Assembly: GCF_014529535.1 (NCBI RefSeq)
Contig: NW_023503616.1
Coordinates: forward strand, 2,728,001-2,792,000
From: Bradysia coprophila
Lineage: Eukaryota; Arthropoda; Insecta; Diptera; Sciaridae
Reading direction: 5' to 3'
Length of the DNA stretch: 64,000 bases
The position numbers and the translations under genes are program-made. Below, in pieces: positions 33,941 through 46,279 of the stretch (position 1 is the first letter of the stretch; each line of letters starts with the position of its first letter). Under the pieces are notes generated by a model. The model was not told the DNA's origin. It did not search any database and was given only the letters and a program-made list of their open reading frames with translations.

Positions 33941-34984
33941 TCGAGTTGCACTAGTCACTGACTTTATAGATCACTAAAATGACCGCTGGCGTGACGATCG
34001 ACGGTTCGGTTTTGTGTGCAAACTAATGACAACCAACTTTGCTTCTAAGGGAATTCCCCGTATTTAGTTCATTTGCATTCATTTCAAAGAATTGGACGCA
34101 CTAACTTATTCATTACTATGTGAAATTGTGAAGTTGGTTTCGATTAGTTTGCACACTTTTCCCCACCATTTCTAACGTTTCCGTCATCAGTTTCACCAAA
34201 CGAAGAGATCTATTCCATTCACAGTGTTCCATCCTATTGACAAAATTTCATCGTTTAATGATTTTCGTAACGAATATTTTTACAGTGTCTCGCTCATATG
34301 ATCTGAAGGTTATGATGACGTTTGAACTTATTTTTTTTGTAAGTGAGAGGCATTTGAGTGGAGGAATGAATGAAAAATACTTTGCATATTTTTTATTATA
34401 TTCACGTTGATTCAACCGATCCAGCCATCGGCACACACATTTTTCGTTCAATCATTGATCAGCATTTCAAGGTGCAAGTTGTATACCTTCTTCATTGGTG
34501 CCTGCCTCACATACATGCTCGGTTGCATTTTAACCTAAATTCATTGTTTTGAGTTTTGTTCGATAATTCCGTTTTAATTAAATTAACAAATTCAAGTGAA
34601 CATTGCTGTGTTATACAATATCCTACTGACCATCAAATTTAATTCATAACATTGAATATCGGTTACAACAGACTGTGGTGTCGTCGTTAAAAAAAAAAGA
34701 AAGTTCGGAGTTCCATAGGTGAAAGTTTTTTTTAGCGGAATTCCTCAGTTGTTGTTCGATACTTGGTCCATTGGAACATTATAATTGAAAATTAAGAGAC
34801 GATTCAGTATAATTCAATTTGTCAACAAAGACTGTTATTTTGATCATTGGTGTGTCGTTCGATTGACAAATTCATGTTGAAAGTTGAAATTTTGTTATGA
34901 AATCGTGAGGTTCAAAGTGTGAAAATATTTTTTTCTTAAAATTTTCGTTTTCTGAATCAATCAACGTTTAAAAGATATATAACA

Positions 34985-36358
34985 ATGCAGTCTTCGTGGC
35001 CGGATAATGTTGGAATTTTGGCGATTGAATTAATTTTTCCGTCTCAGTATGTCGATCAAACTGAACTGGAAAAATTTGATGGCGCTTCGGCGGGCAAATA
35101 CACCATCGGTCTAGGTCAAAGCCGAATGGGCTTTTGCACAGATCGCGAGGACATTAATTCGTTGGCGTTGACGGTGGTTAACAAGCTGCTGGACCGGAAT
35201 AAAGTGCCACATTCACGAATAGGACGTCTTGAAGTCGGAACCGAAACCATAATCGACAAATCGAAAAGTGTGAAGTCCGTGCTGATGCAATTGTTTGAGT
35301 CTCATGGTGTTACTGATTTGGAAGGCATTGATACCACTAATGCTTGTTACGGTGGAACAGCAGCTGTCTTTAATGCAATCAACTGGGTCGAATCATCAAG
35401 TTGGGATGGACGACTGGCTATCGCAGTTTGCGGAGACATAGCAGTTTATGCGAAAGGTTCAGCTAGACCAACTGGTGGAGCCGGGGCGGTCGCAATCCTT
35501 ATTGGACCGGACGCACCTATTGTTTTCGACCGTGGACTTCGTGCAACTCACATGAAGCACGCATACGATTTCTATAAGCCGGATCTGACTTCGGAATATC
35601 CTACTGTAGATGGACCTTTATCCATCCAATGTTACCTAAGTGCTCTTGATAATTGTTATCAACTTTACTGCAAAAAGTACTCGAAGCTGAATCCTTGCGC
35701 GGAAAAAGTTGGCCTAGAACAATTCGATGCTGTTCTCTTCCACAGTCCTTTCTGCAAGTTAGTACAAAAATCATTGGCCCGCATTGGTGTCAACGACTAC
35801 TTCATGGCGAACCAAATCAAGCGTCAAGAACAATTTCCTGGATTCGAGAAATTCAACAACATTCAATTGGAAGACACCTATTTCGATCGGGACGTCGAGA
35901 AAGCCTTCATGACGCAATACAATTCCGTTTTTGAGCAAAAAACGAAACCGTCTCTACTGCTAGCGAACCAGGTCGGCAACATGTACACTCCATCGGTCTA
36001 CTCGGGCCTGGTATCTTGGCTGATCAATAACGACATTTCCAACTTAGTTGGGAAATCCGTTGCGCTATTCTCGTACGGGTCGGGCTTTGCATCGTCAATG
36101 TATTCCATTAGTACAACAAATGACGTGGAAAAACTGAAAACAATCACTTCGAGTTTGAATCACATATTGCCTATGCTGGAACAACGAATCAAAGTAGCGC
36201 CAGAGGAGTTTACGAAAATTTTGGAGATTCGAGAACAAAACAATCACAAAGCACCGTACGAACCAGTCGGAAGTGTCGACAATCTTTTCCCGGGAACATT
36301 TTACCTTAAAAGTATCGACGATAAACATAGAAGAAATTACGATTGTGTGCCTCTGTAA
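34985..36358 (+). CDS. Hmgs: Hydroxymethylglutaryl-CoA synthase
   Basis: HMG-CoA synthase condenses acetyl-CoA with acetoacetyl-CoA to HMG-CoA, feeding the mevalonate pathway; insects use it for isoprenoids such as juvenile hormone, not sterols. The single-exon frame has 457 codons from the ATG at 34985. Catalytic residues are present: Cys121 in [11 protein letters not shown], Glu87 in [15 protein letters not shown] and His253 in [12 protein letters not shown], equivalent to human Cys129, Glu95 and His264. The C-terminal [10 protein letters not shown] motif is also intact. There is no N-terminal extension, so it is the cytosolic form. Absence of introns is notable but not proof of retroposition; no target duplication or genomic A-tract was seen next to it. 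AATAAA lies at 36563. Confidence 0.96.
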   Translation: MQSSWPDNVGILAIELIFPSQYVDQTELEKFDGASAGKYTIGLGQSRMGFCTDREDINSLALTVVNKLLDRNKVPHSRIGRLEVGTETIIDKSKSVKSVLMQLFESHGVTDLEGIDTTNACYGGTAAVFNAINWVESSSWDGRLAIAVCGDIAVYAKGSARPTGGAGAVAILIGPDAPIVFDRGLRATHMKHAYDFYKPDLTSEYPTVDGPLSIQCYLSALDNCYQLYCKKYSKLNPCAEKVGLEQFDAVLFHSPFCKLVQKSLARIGVNDYFMANQIKRQEQFPGFEKFNNIQLEDTYFDRDVEKAFMTQYNSVFEQKTKPSLLLANQVGNMYTPSVYSGLVSWLINNDISNLVGKSVALFSYGSGFASSMYSISTTNDVEKLKTITSSLNHILPMLEQRIKVAPEEFTKILEIREQNNHKAPYEPVGSVDNLFPGTFYLKSIDDKHRRNYDCVPL

Positions 36359-36562
36359 TTCATTTATTTTTTATGAAGACTATGTATGTTCTCAAGAGCA
36401 GTTCTTCGCAAAAAAAAGGTTTTCTACGTAATTATTAACATTATCAATATTTAAAGAAGAAGAAGAAGGAAATCGTTTATGCCATTCGTGCAATCTAATC
36501 TATTATTTTAGTTGTCTATCAGAAATTAATTTCATAAAATCTTTTCATTTTACTGTTTTATA

Positions 36563-36568
36563 AATAAA
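36563..36568 (+). terminator. Hmgs polyadenylation signal
   Basis: AATAAA lies 205 bp downstream of the Hmgs stop codon, in an otherwise AT-rich 3' flank. Confidence 0.5.
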
Positions 36569-37099
36569 CAATTGGAAGAGAAGAGAAAAAAATACACTGT
36601 TTCATTGCACGGAATTTTACGTACCATTTGCTGCATTTTTATCTTCGGATTAGAAATAATGGACGAGTTTCTGTTACCTGAATAATCCCACGTTCCATCA
36701 TTAAAATGCAAAGTATTTGCAGAGGTAGGTGACTCGTCTGCATAAAATGGGCAATAAGGATTTGTGATTTTTTACGATAATGTCTACGGCACTTTTAAAA
36801 TGGGAATTCCGACCTGGTGAACAAAATTGGAAATTACTGTTTTACACTAAAATTTATCTCTATTTGACATTCACTATTTTGTCTCGTTTAGTTACAGTCG
36901 GCAACTTTGAAATAGGTGAGGTACGTATTTCGTTTCAACTGTTTTTCTGCTGTATCACTCATACAAACAAATATGGTTTTACGCCTTTTAACGGTTTAAA
37001 TGGTAACGCGTATGCGTGTACATTGTTCAACCGTGTAAACAAGTATTAGCACATTTGTTTGTATGGGTGCCAGCTGAAACAAAATGCATAACTCATTTA

Positions 37100-37398
37100 G
37101 GCATGTTCGATAATTCATTCGATTGATAAAATATCGATTATTTCCCTGGAATCGATTATCGATATTTTCAGAAAATCAATATCAATCGAGTGTTTTATCG
37201 ATAGTCGATAAATATCGACTGAAAATCGATAAATATCGACTGATAATCGGCAAATATAGACTGATAATTCGATTTTCAGTGGATATTTGTTGATTATCAG
37301 TCGATATTTATCGATTATCGATAAAACATTCGATTGATATAGTATCGATTATTTGGAAATTTTATCATCGATTGATGATATTTTTCAGTGAACATGCC
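37100..37398. repeat. TCGATA-rich MITE, complete copy
   Basis: The element begins GGCATGTTC and ends GAACATGCC, flanked on both sides by TA, consistent with a Tc1/mariner-type target duplication. The interior is a dense palindromic array of ATCGATTATCGATA and AAATATCGACTGA words. A second, incomplete copy lies at 10957-11333. Confidence 0.7.
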
Positions 37399-37887
37399 TA
37401 AACTCATTTGAAAGTCACCGACTGTAACAAATATAAATTTCCTAGCAATTATTTTTTAGAAGTCGTAAAAATCGCATGAAAAGTTAAAACATCTGCAATC
37501 CGATGTTTCCCTAAAAATCACCTTAGAAGTGTCATATCTAAACACGTCTCTATATCACGAAAAAAATTATGGGAGAAATCGTTAAGAAAACCCTTGAAAA
37601 ATCATGACGAAACGATCAATTACGTGAGGAAGCCTTAAATAAGATTAGATTTAGGTTGCTTGTATTGATTGAGGTGGGACAGTCCACAATGTAAAAACAA
37701 CCAGAAACGCTTAAAATATTAAAAGGTTTCATTGTTACTGTTGTTTAGGAACTGGATCCAACATTCAACCATTGAACAGTTTAAGCCCTGACAGATTAGC
37801 AGGAAATATCTTTCGACAATTGTTTGGCAAATTAATCTCCAACAGACGGCAAACAAATCACCAAAATATAGGTTGATTTAGGTTTAT

Positions 37888-38075
37888 CAAAGCACCTAGC
37901 AGGGTAATAGAAAAAAATAAAGTAGTACTTTAATCGAAGTATGCGAATATTTCCATACCTTTTTTTTCATAATGTCATTGCAAAATTACCATTAAGGCTG
38001 ATAATGGTATTATTGGTATGAAAAAACTACTCTATTTGACGTGTAAAATCCTCTATTACCCTGCTAGGTGCTTTG
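37888..38075 (+). repeat. MITE, CAAAGCACCTAGC family, copy 1
   Basis: A 188-bp element with terminal repeats CAAAGCACCTAGCAGGGTAA and its complement TTACCCTGCTAGGTGCTTTG. The interior carries TAGTACTTTAATCG and ATTACCATTAAGGC words. A second copy lies inverted at 41935-42122. Confidence 0.75.
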
Positions 38076-38144
38076 GTTTTATCAACAAACCGATGCTAAA
38101 TCTTTTACTTCATCAGCTTATACATACGTAAGAACATATCGACC

Positions 38145-38662
38145 AAAACCACTTACAGTGGAGGTGTGACGCAAGTCCTGTTATTCACTTACAAAAGAAC
38201 TGATATCGGTGTAGGTGACGCTTACAGGTTCGACACGCAAAAAGGTATGCGTCACAAATGGCAGCTGATGAGGAAAGTACGCGAAAGTTTTATCAACAAA
38301 AATTTACCAGAAAAATTTTAGGTAGAAAATTATAATAAAAAAGTTTGCGTCAAAAAGTGGCAGATGATTCGGCTTTCTTCTGTTTGAATTCCATTTTTTA
38401 AAGGAATATATTTCACAATTTTTAAAATTTTCATTCCTCAACATCTGCCACTTGTGACGCAAACTTTTTTATTATAATTTTCTTCCTAAAATTTTTCTGG
38501 TAAATTTTTGTTGATAAAACTTTCGCGTACTTTCCTCATCAGCTGCCATTTGTGACGCATACCTTTTTGCGTGTCGAACCTGTAAGCGTCACCTACACCG
38601 ATATCAGTTCTTTTGTAAGTGGATAACAGGACTTGCGTCACACCTCCACTGTAAGTGGTTTT
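38145..38662. repeat. Foldback element with 221-bp arms
   Basis: Arms 38145-38365 and 38442-38662 are near-identical reverse complements of equal length around a 76-bp centre. Outer ends read AAAACCACTTACAGTGGAGG and CCTCCACTGTAAGTGGTTTT; inner ends carry GACGCAAACTTTTTTATTAT. It resembles foldback-type DNA transposons in structure. A sequence related to its end (GGACTTGCGTCACGGCCC) recurs at 41826-41848, beyond the satellite, suggesting that one larger element spans both. Confidence 0.75.
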
Positions 38663-38752
38663 GGGCGATATCAGCTCTTTTGTAAGTTGTGCTTTTTTAG
38701 AATTTGGTCGCAGATAATAGACAATCATATTGTGCAGTTTGAACGAAAATAT

Positions 38753-41400
38753 CATAGATCCCAAATACGCGACTTTTTAGGAAAACCATGAAACACGTAT
38801 CGACTAGAATCTAAAACTCTATAACTTTGTCTTTTACACGAGGTTTCTATCTGCCGTATTTTCCGAGTTATGGATGACATAGCTCGCACTTAAAACGCTC
38901 ATAGATCCCAAATACGCGACTTTTTAGGAAAACCATGAAACACGTATCGACTAGAATCTAAAACTCTATAACTTTGTCTTTTACACGAGGTTTCTATCTG
39001 CCGTATTTTCCGAGTTATGGATGACATAGCTCGCACTTAAAACGCTCATAGATCCCAAATACGCGACTTTTTAGGAAAACCATGAAACACGTATCGACTA
39101 GAATCTAAAACTCTATAACTTTGTCTTTTACACGAGGTTTCTATCTGCCGTATTTTCCGAGTTATGGCTGACATAGCTCGCACTTATAACGCTCATAGCT
39201 CCCAAATAGACGACTTTTTAGGAAAACCATGAAACACGTATCGACTAGAATCTAAAACTCTATAACTTTGTCTTTTACACGAGGTTTCTATCTGCCGTAT
39301 TTTCCGAGTTATGGATGACATAGCTCGCACTTAAAACGCTCATAGATCCCAAATACGCGACTTTTTAGGAAAACCATGAAACACGTATCGACTAGAATCT
39401 AAAACTCTATAACTTTGTCTTTTACACGAGGTTTCTATCTGCCGTATTTTCCGAGTTATGGATGACATAGCTCGCACTTAAAACGCTCATAGATCCCAAA
39501 TACGCGACTTTTTAGGAAAACCATGAAACACGTATCGACTAGAATCTAAAACTCTATAACTTTGTCTTTTACACGAGGTTTCTATCTGCCGTATTTTCCG
39601 AGTTATGGCTGACATAGCTCGCACTTATAACGCTCATAGCTCCCAAATAGACGACTTTTTAGGAAAACCATGAAACACGTATCGACTAGAATCTAAAACT
39701 CTATAACTTTGTCTTTTACACGAGGTTTCTATCTGCCGTATTTTCCGAGTTATGGATGACATAGCTCGCACTTAAAACGCTCATAGATCCCAAATACGCG
39801 ACTTTTTAGGAAAACCATGAAACACGTATCGACTAGAATCTAAAACTCTATAACTTTGTCTTTTACACGAGGTTTCTATCTGCCGTATTTTCCGAGTTAT
39901 GGATGACATAGCTCGCACTTAAAACGCTCATAGATCCCAAATACGCGACTTTTTAGGAAAACCATGAAACACGTATCGACTAGAATCTAAAACTCTATAA
40001 CTTTGTCTTTTACACGAGGTTTCTATCTGCCGTATTTTCCGAGTTATGGATGACATAGCTCGCACTTAAAACGCTCATAGATCCCAAATACGCGACTTTT
40101 TAGGAAAACCATGAAACACGTATCGACTAGAATCTAAAACTCTATAACTTTGTCTTTTACACGAGGTTTCTATCTGCCGTATTTTCCGAGTTATGGATGA
40201 CATAGCTCGCACTTAAAACGCTCATAGATCCCAAATACGCGACTTTTTAGGAAAACCATGAAACACGTATCGACTAGAATCTAAAACTCTATAACTTTGT
40301 CTTTTACACGAGGTTTCTATCTGCCGTATTTTCCGAGTTATGGATGACATAGCTCGCACTTAAAACGCTCATAGATCCCAAATACGCGACTTTTTAGGAA
40401 AACCATGAAACACGTATCGACTAGAATCTAAAACTCTATAACTTTGTCTTTTACACGAGGTTTCTATCTGCCGTATTTTCCGAGTTATGGCTGACATAGC
40501 TCGCACTTATAACGCTCATAGCTCCCAAATAGACGACTTTTTAGGAAAACCATGAAACACGTATCGACTAGAATCTAAAACTCTATAACTTTGTCTTTTA
40601 CACGAGGTTTCTATCTGCCGTATTTTCCGAGTTATGGATGACATAGCTCGCACTTAAAACGCTCATAGATCCCAAATACGCGACTTTTTAGGAAAACCAT
40701 GAAACACGTATCGACTAGAATCTAAAACTCTATAACTTTGTCTTTTACACGAGGTTTCTATCTGCCGTATTTTCCGAGTTATGGATGACATAGCTCGCAC
40801 TTAAAACGCTCATAGATCCCAAATACGCGACTTTTTAGGAAAACCATGAAACACGTATCGACTAGAATCTAAAACTCTATAACTTTGTCTTTTACACGAG
40901 GTTTCTATCTGCCGTATTTTCCGAGTTATGGATGACATAGCTCGCACTTAAAACGCTCATAGATCCCAAATACGCGACTTTTTAGAAAAACCATGAAACA
41001 CGTATCGACTAGAATCTAAAACTCTATAACTTTGTCTTTTACACGAGGTTTCTATCTGCCGTATTTTCCGAGTTATGGATGACATAGCTCGCACTTAAAA
41101 CGCTCATAGATCCCAAATACGCGACTTTTTAGGAAAACCATGAAACACGTATCGACTAGAATCTAAAACTCTATAACTTTGTCTTTTACACGAGGTTTCT
41201 ATCTGCAGTATTTTCCGAGTTATGGCTGACATAGCTCACACTTAAAACGCTCATAGCTTCCAAATAGACGACTTTTTTGGAAAACCATGAAACACGTGTC
41301 GACTGAAATCTGAAACTCTATAAATTTGTCTTTAAAACGAACTTTCTATCTGCCATATTTTCTGAGTTATAGGCCCCATAGCTCAATACCTTAAAACGCT
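38753..41400 (+). repeat. 147-bp satellite array, 18 tandem units
   Basis: Unit starts are seen at 38753, 38900, 39047 and so on in steps of exactly 147 bp up to 41252; the final unit (41252-41400) is 149 bp and degenerate. Each unit begins CATAGATCCCAAATACGCGA and contains AACTTTGTCTTTTACACGAG and TATTTTCCGAGTTATGG. Seventeen units are almost identical. A variant form (CATAGCTCCCAAATAGACGA at the start) occupies the units beginning 39194, 39635 and 40517, spaced by three and six units, which points to block duplication of multimers. No frame stays open, so it is not coding. Confidence 0.9.
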
Positions 41401-41515
41401 CATAGCTCCGAAATTATAAGCTTTTATAAAAATTCCTTCTTAGTTTCTTAGAATTACGTCCTTAACATACCCTGAAAATTTCAGCCAAATCCACCGGTAA
41501 ATTAAAAAGTTTCGC

Positions 41516-41557
41516 CGTAACAAAGTAACAAAGTAACAAAGTAAAAAAGTAACAAAG
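41516..41557 (+). repeat. Short tandem repeat (CAAAGTAA)n
   Basis: About five imperfect 8-bp units read GTAACAAAGTAACAAAGTAA, followed by GTAAAAAAGTAACAAAGG. It lies between the satellite and the element end at 41826. Confidence 0.7.
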
Positions 41558-41934
41558 GTTGGTAAAATTCATCAATTTCAAAATGCATGAAAATCCATTT
41601 CTTCATACAAATTTCTACAAATTTCCAAGTTTTGAAATTTAATATCTTGGCCAAATCTTAACCTTATGAGGCGTGTGATAGCTCGTTGAACTCGTATGGA
41701 CGCACAGATTATGAATAAAATACTTTGGGGGTAGTAGGAGCAAAGGGGGAAAAGTCAAAAAGTTCGTGTATATATGTTCCTCAGTCCTGCGGAAAATTTT
41801 TTTTTTCAAATTTTTCAGTGTGAACGGACTTGCGTCACGGCCCTTCACTAACGTAGGGCCATGATTAGGAACTTTTCATCGTTTCATCCTCATCGCATTG
41901 TTACAGATAAGACGTCCGTAATAAATGCTTTAGT

Positions 41935-42122
41935 CAAAACACCTAGCAGTGTAATAGAGGTTTTACCACGTCAATTAGAGTAGTTTTTTTGTTATAAATA
42001 ATACCATTAGCAGCCTTAATGGTAATTTTGAAATGACGTTATGAAAAAAAGGTATGGAAATATTCGCATACTCCGATTAAAGTACTACTTTATTTTTTTC
42101 TATTACCCTGCTAGGTGCATTT
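41935..42122 (-). repeat. MITE, CAAAGCACCTAGC family, copy 2 (inverted)
   Basis: The same family as 37888-38075 in opposite orientation: here CATTAGCAGCCTTAATGG precedes ATTAAAGTACTACTTTA. Together the two copies flank the foldback and satellite. Confidence 0.75.
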
Positions 42123-43993
42123 ACTACTTTAATTTGCTGTCGTATATTCTTCGCTTCCGGTTTTAATATAATTAATAATTTCCAGTCAATAAATTTGGTA
42201 CACTAAATGGTGTGAGGTGTGAATTTTAGAAAGCTTCGATAAACCTTATTCATTATACACAAAGGTAACGTTGATAAAGAAACGAGTTAAATTTTTAAAA
42301 ACAAAATTTTTGGACTCTCCATAGCATTTTATTAAAACATAATCAAAATTGAATAAAGATCGCCGCATTTTCCCTTAATACATTTCGTTTATAAAAACTT
42401 GTAGAACCGTAATCATAATCAATAATCGTTGAAAAGTCAAATGACCTGTTAGTTTTGATATGACTATAGTCAATATTGATTAAAAGTTTCACATTTTTCA
42501 CATTGTTTACACAAGCTGTTGTCGCAATCCGCATTTGCATATTGTAGTTGAAATTATTCAAAAACAAAAGAAACGATCACAACAACTTTAAAAATAGCTT
42601 CAGAACAGTATCGATTCAATTTTTAGAATTTTCAATAATATAATTGTTACCATATAGTGATCAGGTGAATCAAGAATCGGGATATAATAAATGTTATCGA
42701 TAACCTTGACAGAGATGAGCTCTGCCTTGCGTTCTCGTACCTTCTGATAACAAAACGTATAGTTCGAGAAGTAAGAGATTTTCCATCAAACTGTAGGATA
42801 TACCTTCAACAAATGAAGTAACAGATTTAATTGTAATGTGGCGATACGCTTTTCGTTAAACAAATCGTCAATACATGATAAATTGATTATTAACATGCAA
42901 ACATTTCAGGGTCATTTTCTTACATCAAACACAAAAATGCATACAAATTGGATTCTGTAGGGAATAGTAATTAAACCACCTTAGTTAATGGACCATTAAA
43001 CTAAACTTGTCATTCTTTAATTACGGAAAAAGGTAATTACATAAACTTATTCAGATTCCTTTATAATCAATTATTTCATTGCTCTTGCTCTTAAAATCCG
43101 TAATTTAAATTGCATTTTTGTTATTATCACCGATCTTAGATAGTCTATCTAGGGTTATCTTATATAGAGGGATTCTTTTGAAAATCCACCTATCAAAATC
43201 GGACCCATTTCGTCTGGGATTGATATATACATGGTTTGAAAGCCAGTAGACCTTAAAAATGGCCTCACACAGTCCCGAGCCACACCTGGTTGCTGGTGGA
43301 AGATCTCCGAAGTTGGAAAAATAGTGTTTTTTATCCGAATTTTTTGGCCGTTATAAATTATCGTTCCGGGTGAGATTGGGCTCATTGGAAAGCTGAGCTT
43401 AAGTACTTTCGGGTCATGCCTAGTTTGATTAGATTCATTGATATATGTTTGCAAAAATTTGCAAGAAAAATTTTCAAAATCTGTGTGAACTTTAGACAGG
43501 TCTGGGCTGGTACTGATGACTTTGATACTATGGTACTATGATAAACTTTGAGACAACTTAAGTTACTACTTTGTATTTGTACAACTAAATTTGAAAACAG
43601 TAATTAAAAAATTACGTTTCACTTAATAGTTATGGTGATTTCTGCTACTGATTTACATGTAAATTATTAATAGCAAAAAGAATTAATACTCTCATGGAAT
43701 AATAACTGTTCTTAAAAATGTGCGCCTTTGAATGAAGTTAGAAATGAATATTGCGATCGTGTACTAAAATATCGACGATTCGCCAAACGTCATACAGGAA
43801 AAAGTATGAAAAATAAGGGTGATGATCGATGTCACTTAGCATAACCTTTACAAACATTTTCTGCTTACCTTAAAATAATTCAAGACAGCACTGCTGGCAT
43901 TGACTCCAGATTATAAAATAAGTGTATGAAATGGAACGGTGTGATCATCGGATGATAGGCTGCATTCGACTCACAGCTGATTAGTATTGTCCT

Positions 43994-44009
43994 CAACAAC
44001 AACAACAAC
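43994..44009 (+). repeat. Short CAA tandem repeat
   Basis: Five consecutive CAA units read CAACAACAACAACAA. It is a simple microsatellite. Confidence 0.6.
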
Positions 44010-45222
44010 TAAACTGCCAACAACCATCAAACGTTCTGAGGCCGAAACAAGACAATCTGCTTGATGTCTCGCTAATCCGATAGTACTTAGCTAGACACAT
44101 TCGTACATGAGAGATTTTTGTATAAAAACCTTGATAGAATATGTGATAAAGGAAATCAACTAACACCTACCACAATTGATCGATAACCCAGTTCTATTTG
44201 TAATTAACATTTTACTGTAATTGCTGCTGGTTAGAAAAAAAATAAGTTCTTTGGAATATGTTATAACATAAATATCTAATCTTTCATAATTTTGAGGCAT
44301 CCAACCGTAATTGGACGAATAATAATCAATGAATGAAATGATTTTGAGACTGTGTCGGCATTGAGGAAAAAATTATATGGTAAAATGATCAGTTAAAGGG
44401 GTACGAAGCAATAATAGAAATATTGTTTGAATTTTATACCAATCATAATTCTTCTTAGGTTCAAACAGGAAAAACTCATCGACCAACAGTCTGAGTCCAT
44501 ATTTATATATTATCTTGGGAAAATCATTTTCTTTCATATTTAAATGGACGTAATGTATTATTTACCAAAAATAATACGTTTAACAATGATAATAGGTCAA
44601 TAGGTTTTTTTCTGATCGTTGTTGATGACAGTGATGTTAATGACGATCTCAGGTCATCTGCACAATTAAAAATAAAATTTCTTTCGTATAATAGAGACAG
44701 ATCTCAATCTCTAATATTTTTTATAGAAAAACTTTCGTGTAAAGTTTATATTAAGTGTGAATGAAATGAAATATCCAATTTTGTTACAAAGACGTGTGTT
44801 TAAACAACTAAAATTATTGATTGTTTAGATAACAAGTCCAATGTTTGGTGTAAGCATATTCAATGTTTATTTATATAGACGAGTATTTCCACTAAAATTT
44901 ACGATGTTTCGCACATTTTTGTGATTATGGCAATTAAATTTAGAGCTCAATTTGTTAAGCGCTGACAAATCGTGTACGAAGATGTTCGTTCATCATATTA
45001 TAGCAATTAGAAAATCATCATTTTAGAAATGGCAATAATCACAAAACTGAACGATGGCCTAATAAGATCTTATAAATAAATAAATGTTAAAACAATTGAA
45101 GTAAAAGATTTTGTATTAAACACTAAGCGATACTTAGAGTAAGATCGAAGTAAAAAATTTTACGTGTTACGGCATGTTTCATTTTCATTTACATTGCCTA
45201 ATCACGTAAAGCATTGTACTTA

Positions 45223-45321
45223 CGAGGTTCCAAGTTGTTATTTGACAAGTGGGGAATACAGCCCTCCCCTTCGGGTCGGGCTGTAACACCCCACTTATCA
45301 AATAAACAACTTGGAACCTCG
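45223..45321. repeat. GC-rich hairpin, 99 bp
   Basis: The left arm CGAGGTTCCAAGTTGTTATT pairs with the right arm AATAAACAACTTGGAACCTCG; inner segments GACAAGTGGGG with CCCCACTTATC and ACAGCCC with GGGCTGT extend the stem to a CTTCGGGT apex. It is conspicuously GC-rich against its flanks. An open frame at 45214-45414 is a by-product of the stem. Confidence 0.75.
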
Positions 45322-46077
45322 GAAGTAATATACTATAAATTTTATACCACGATACGCTTGCCAAGGGTAAGTGAACTTTATGTTAACAATGTGAATGATA
45401 ATTTATTACCATAATATGTACAACCTGCCTTAATGATCACTATTGCGTAATTTCATTTACTGGTAAATTTCGAGGATAATTTTCGTTGTATAGTAAGTTA
45501 TCGAAAAGTTTTTTTTAGCATTGTGTGTATCACATTCAGACCGTCCAGAAAGCGCAAAATTCAACTTGTAAAACATTTTAAATTGTCTTGTTGATAGTAG
45601 AATAAATGAATGATTACCATGTTTTTGGACTTAAAGTGTTTATTGTACAATTTTCTGGCCTTGAACTGTGTGTGAACTGTGTTGGATTCTTTTATTAGCA
45701 ATGAAAATTGTCTCAACGACCTCTTGCATACAATTTTACCCACTTAATAATGAGATTTATTTCGTCATATAACTTCTGTATGACGCTAAATCAAATAATG
45801 CTCAACAGAACAGTGAACTAAAACAGTGAACCTTAATTTTACGAGCGATTTTTTTTTCGAATAGTCGAATAGGAAAATGATTCAAATACGTATAGGTTAT
45901 AGCCTACAAGTTGAAACAACATTATGTTGTTGATAGCTCCTGGACGTAACTCGCAACTATGGCTCAAAATCTTCGAAATTTCTTTTTATGTTTGTATGAA
46001 TACGTTTTCGACATCGACAATTAAAATGAGAGTTTAGCTAAATCCTAACAAAAACGACAGCAGAATGGAGTGGGATA

Positions 46078-46279
46078 ATTTGGCACACGGTGCTAAAACA
46101 ACGCATTTTCAACTATGTAAAAGGTGAACTCGCACACGTTTTTTCAATACCAAAATTTTGTAAAAGGAGTCATTAAGTCGATGACATGGCTAATATGCAT
46201 TTGCAGCAATAAACTTGCGTATGCGAGTTCACCTTTTAAGTAGTTTAAAAGTGCATTTTTTTGACACCGTGTGCCAGAT
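46078..46279. repeat. MITE with CACACGGTG terminal repeats
   Basis: The left end TTTGGCACACGGTG and inner AAAAGGTGAACTCGCA are matched by TGCGAGTTCACCTTTT and CACCGTGTGCCAGA on the right. The element is about 200 bp with no coding frame. Confidence 0.7.

Larger units (their letters stand above)
32769..34984. other. Intergenic region before Hmgs
   Basis: It contains a perfect hairpin at 33213-33281, the MITE at 33808-33940, and probably the promoter and 5'UTR of Hmgs near its right end. No supported gene was seen. Confidence 0.45.

Noticed and set aside
36780..37049. Plus-strand frame of 89 codons after Hmgs
   Set aside because: Its start (STALLKWEFRPGEQNW) looks protein-like, but it ends beside the TCGATA element without a donor or polyadenylation signal. 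I could not support it as a gene.
38753..41400. CRISPR-like reading of the tandem array
   Set aside because: Units are contiguous without unique spacers and the DNA is eukaryotic, so it is a satellite.
43155..43454. Minus-strand frame of 99 codons
   Set aside because: No start context, splice sites or recognisable motif. It lies in the repeat-dense block and may be a piece of an unknown transposon.
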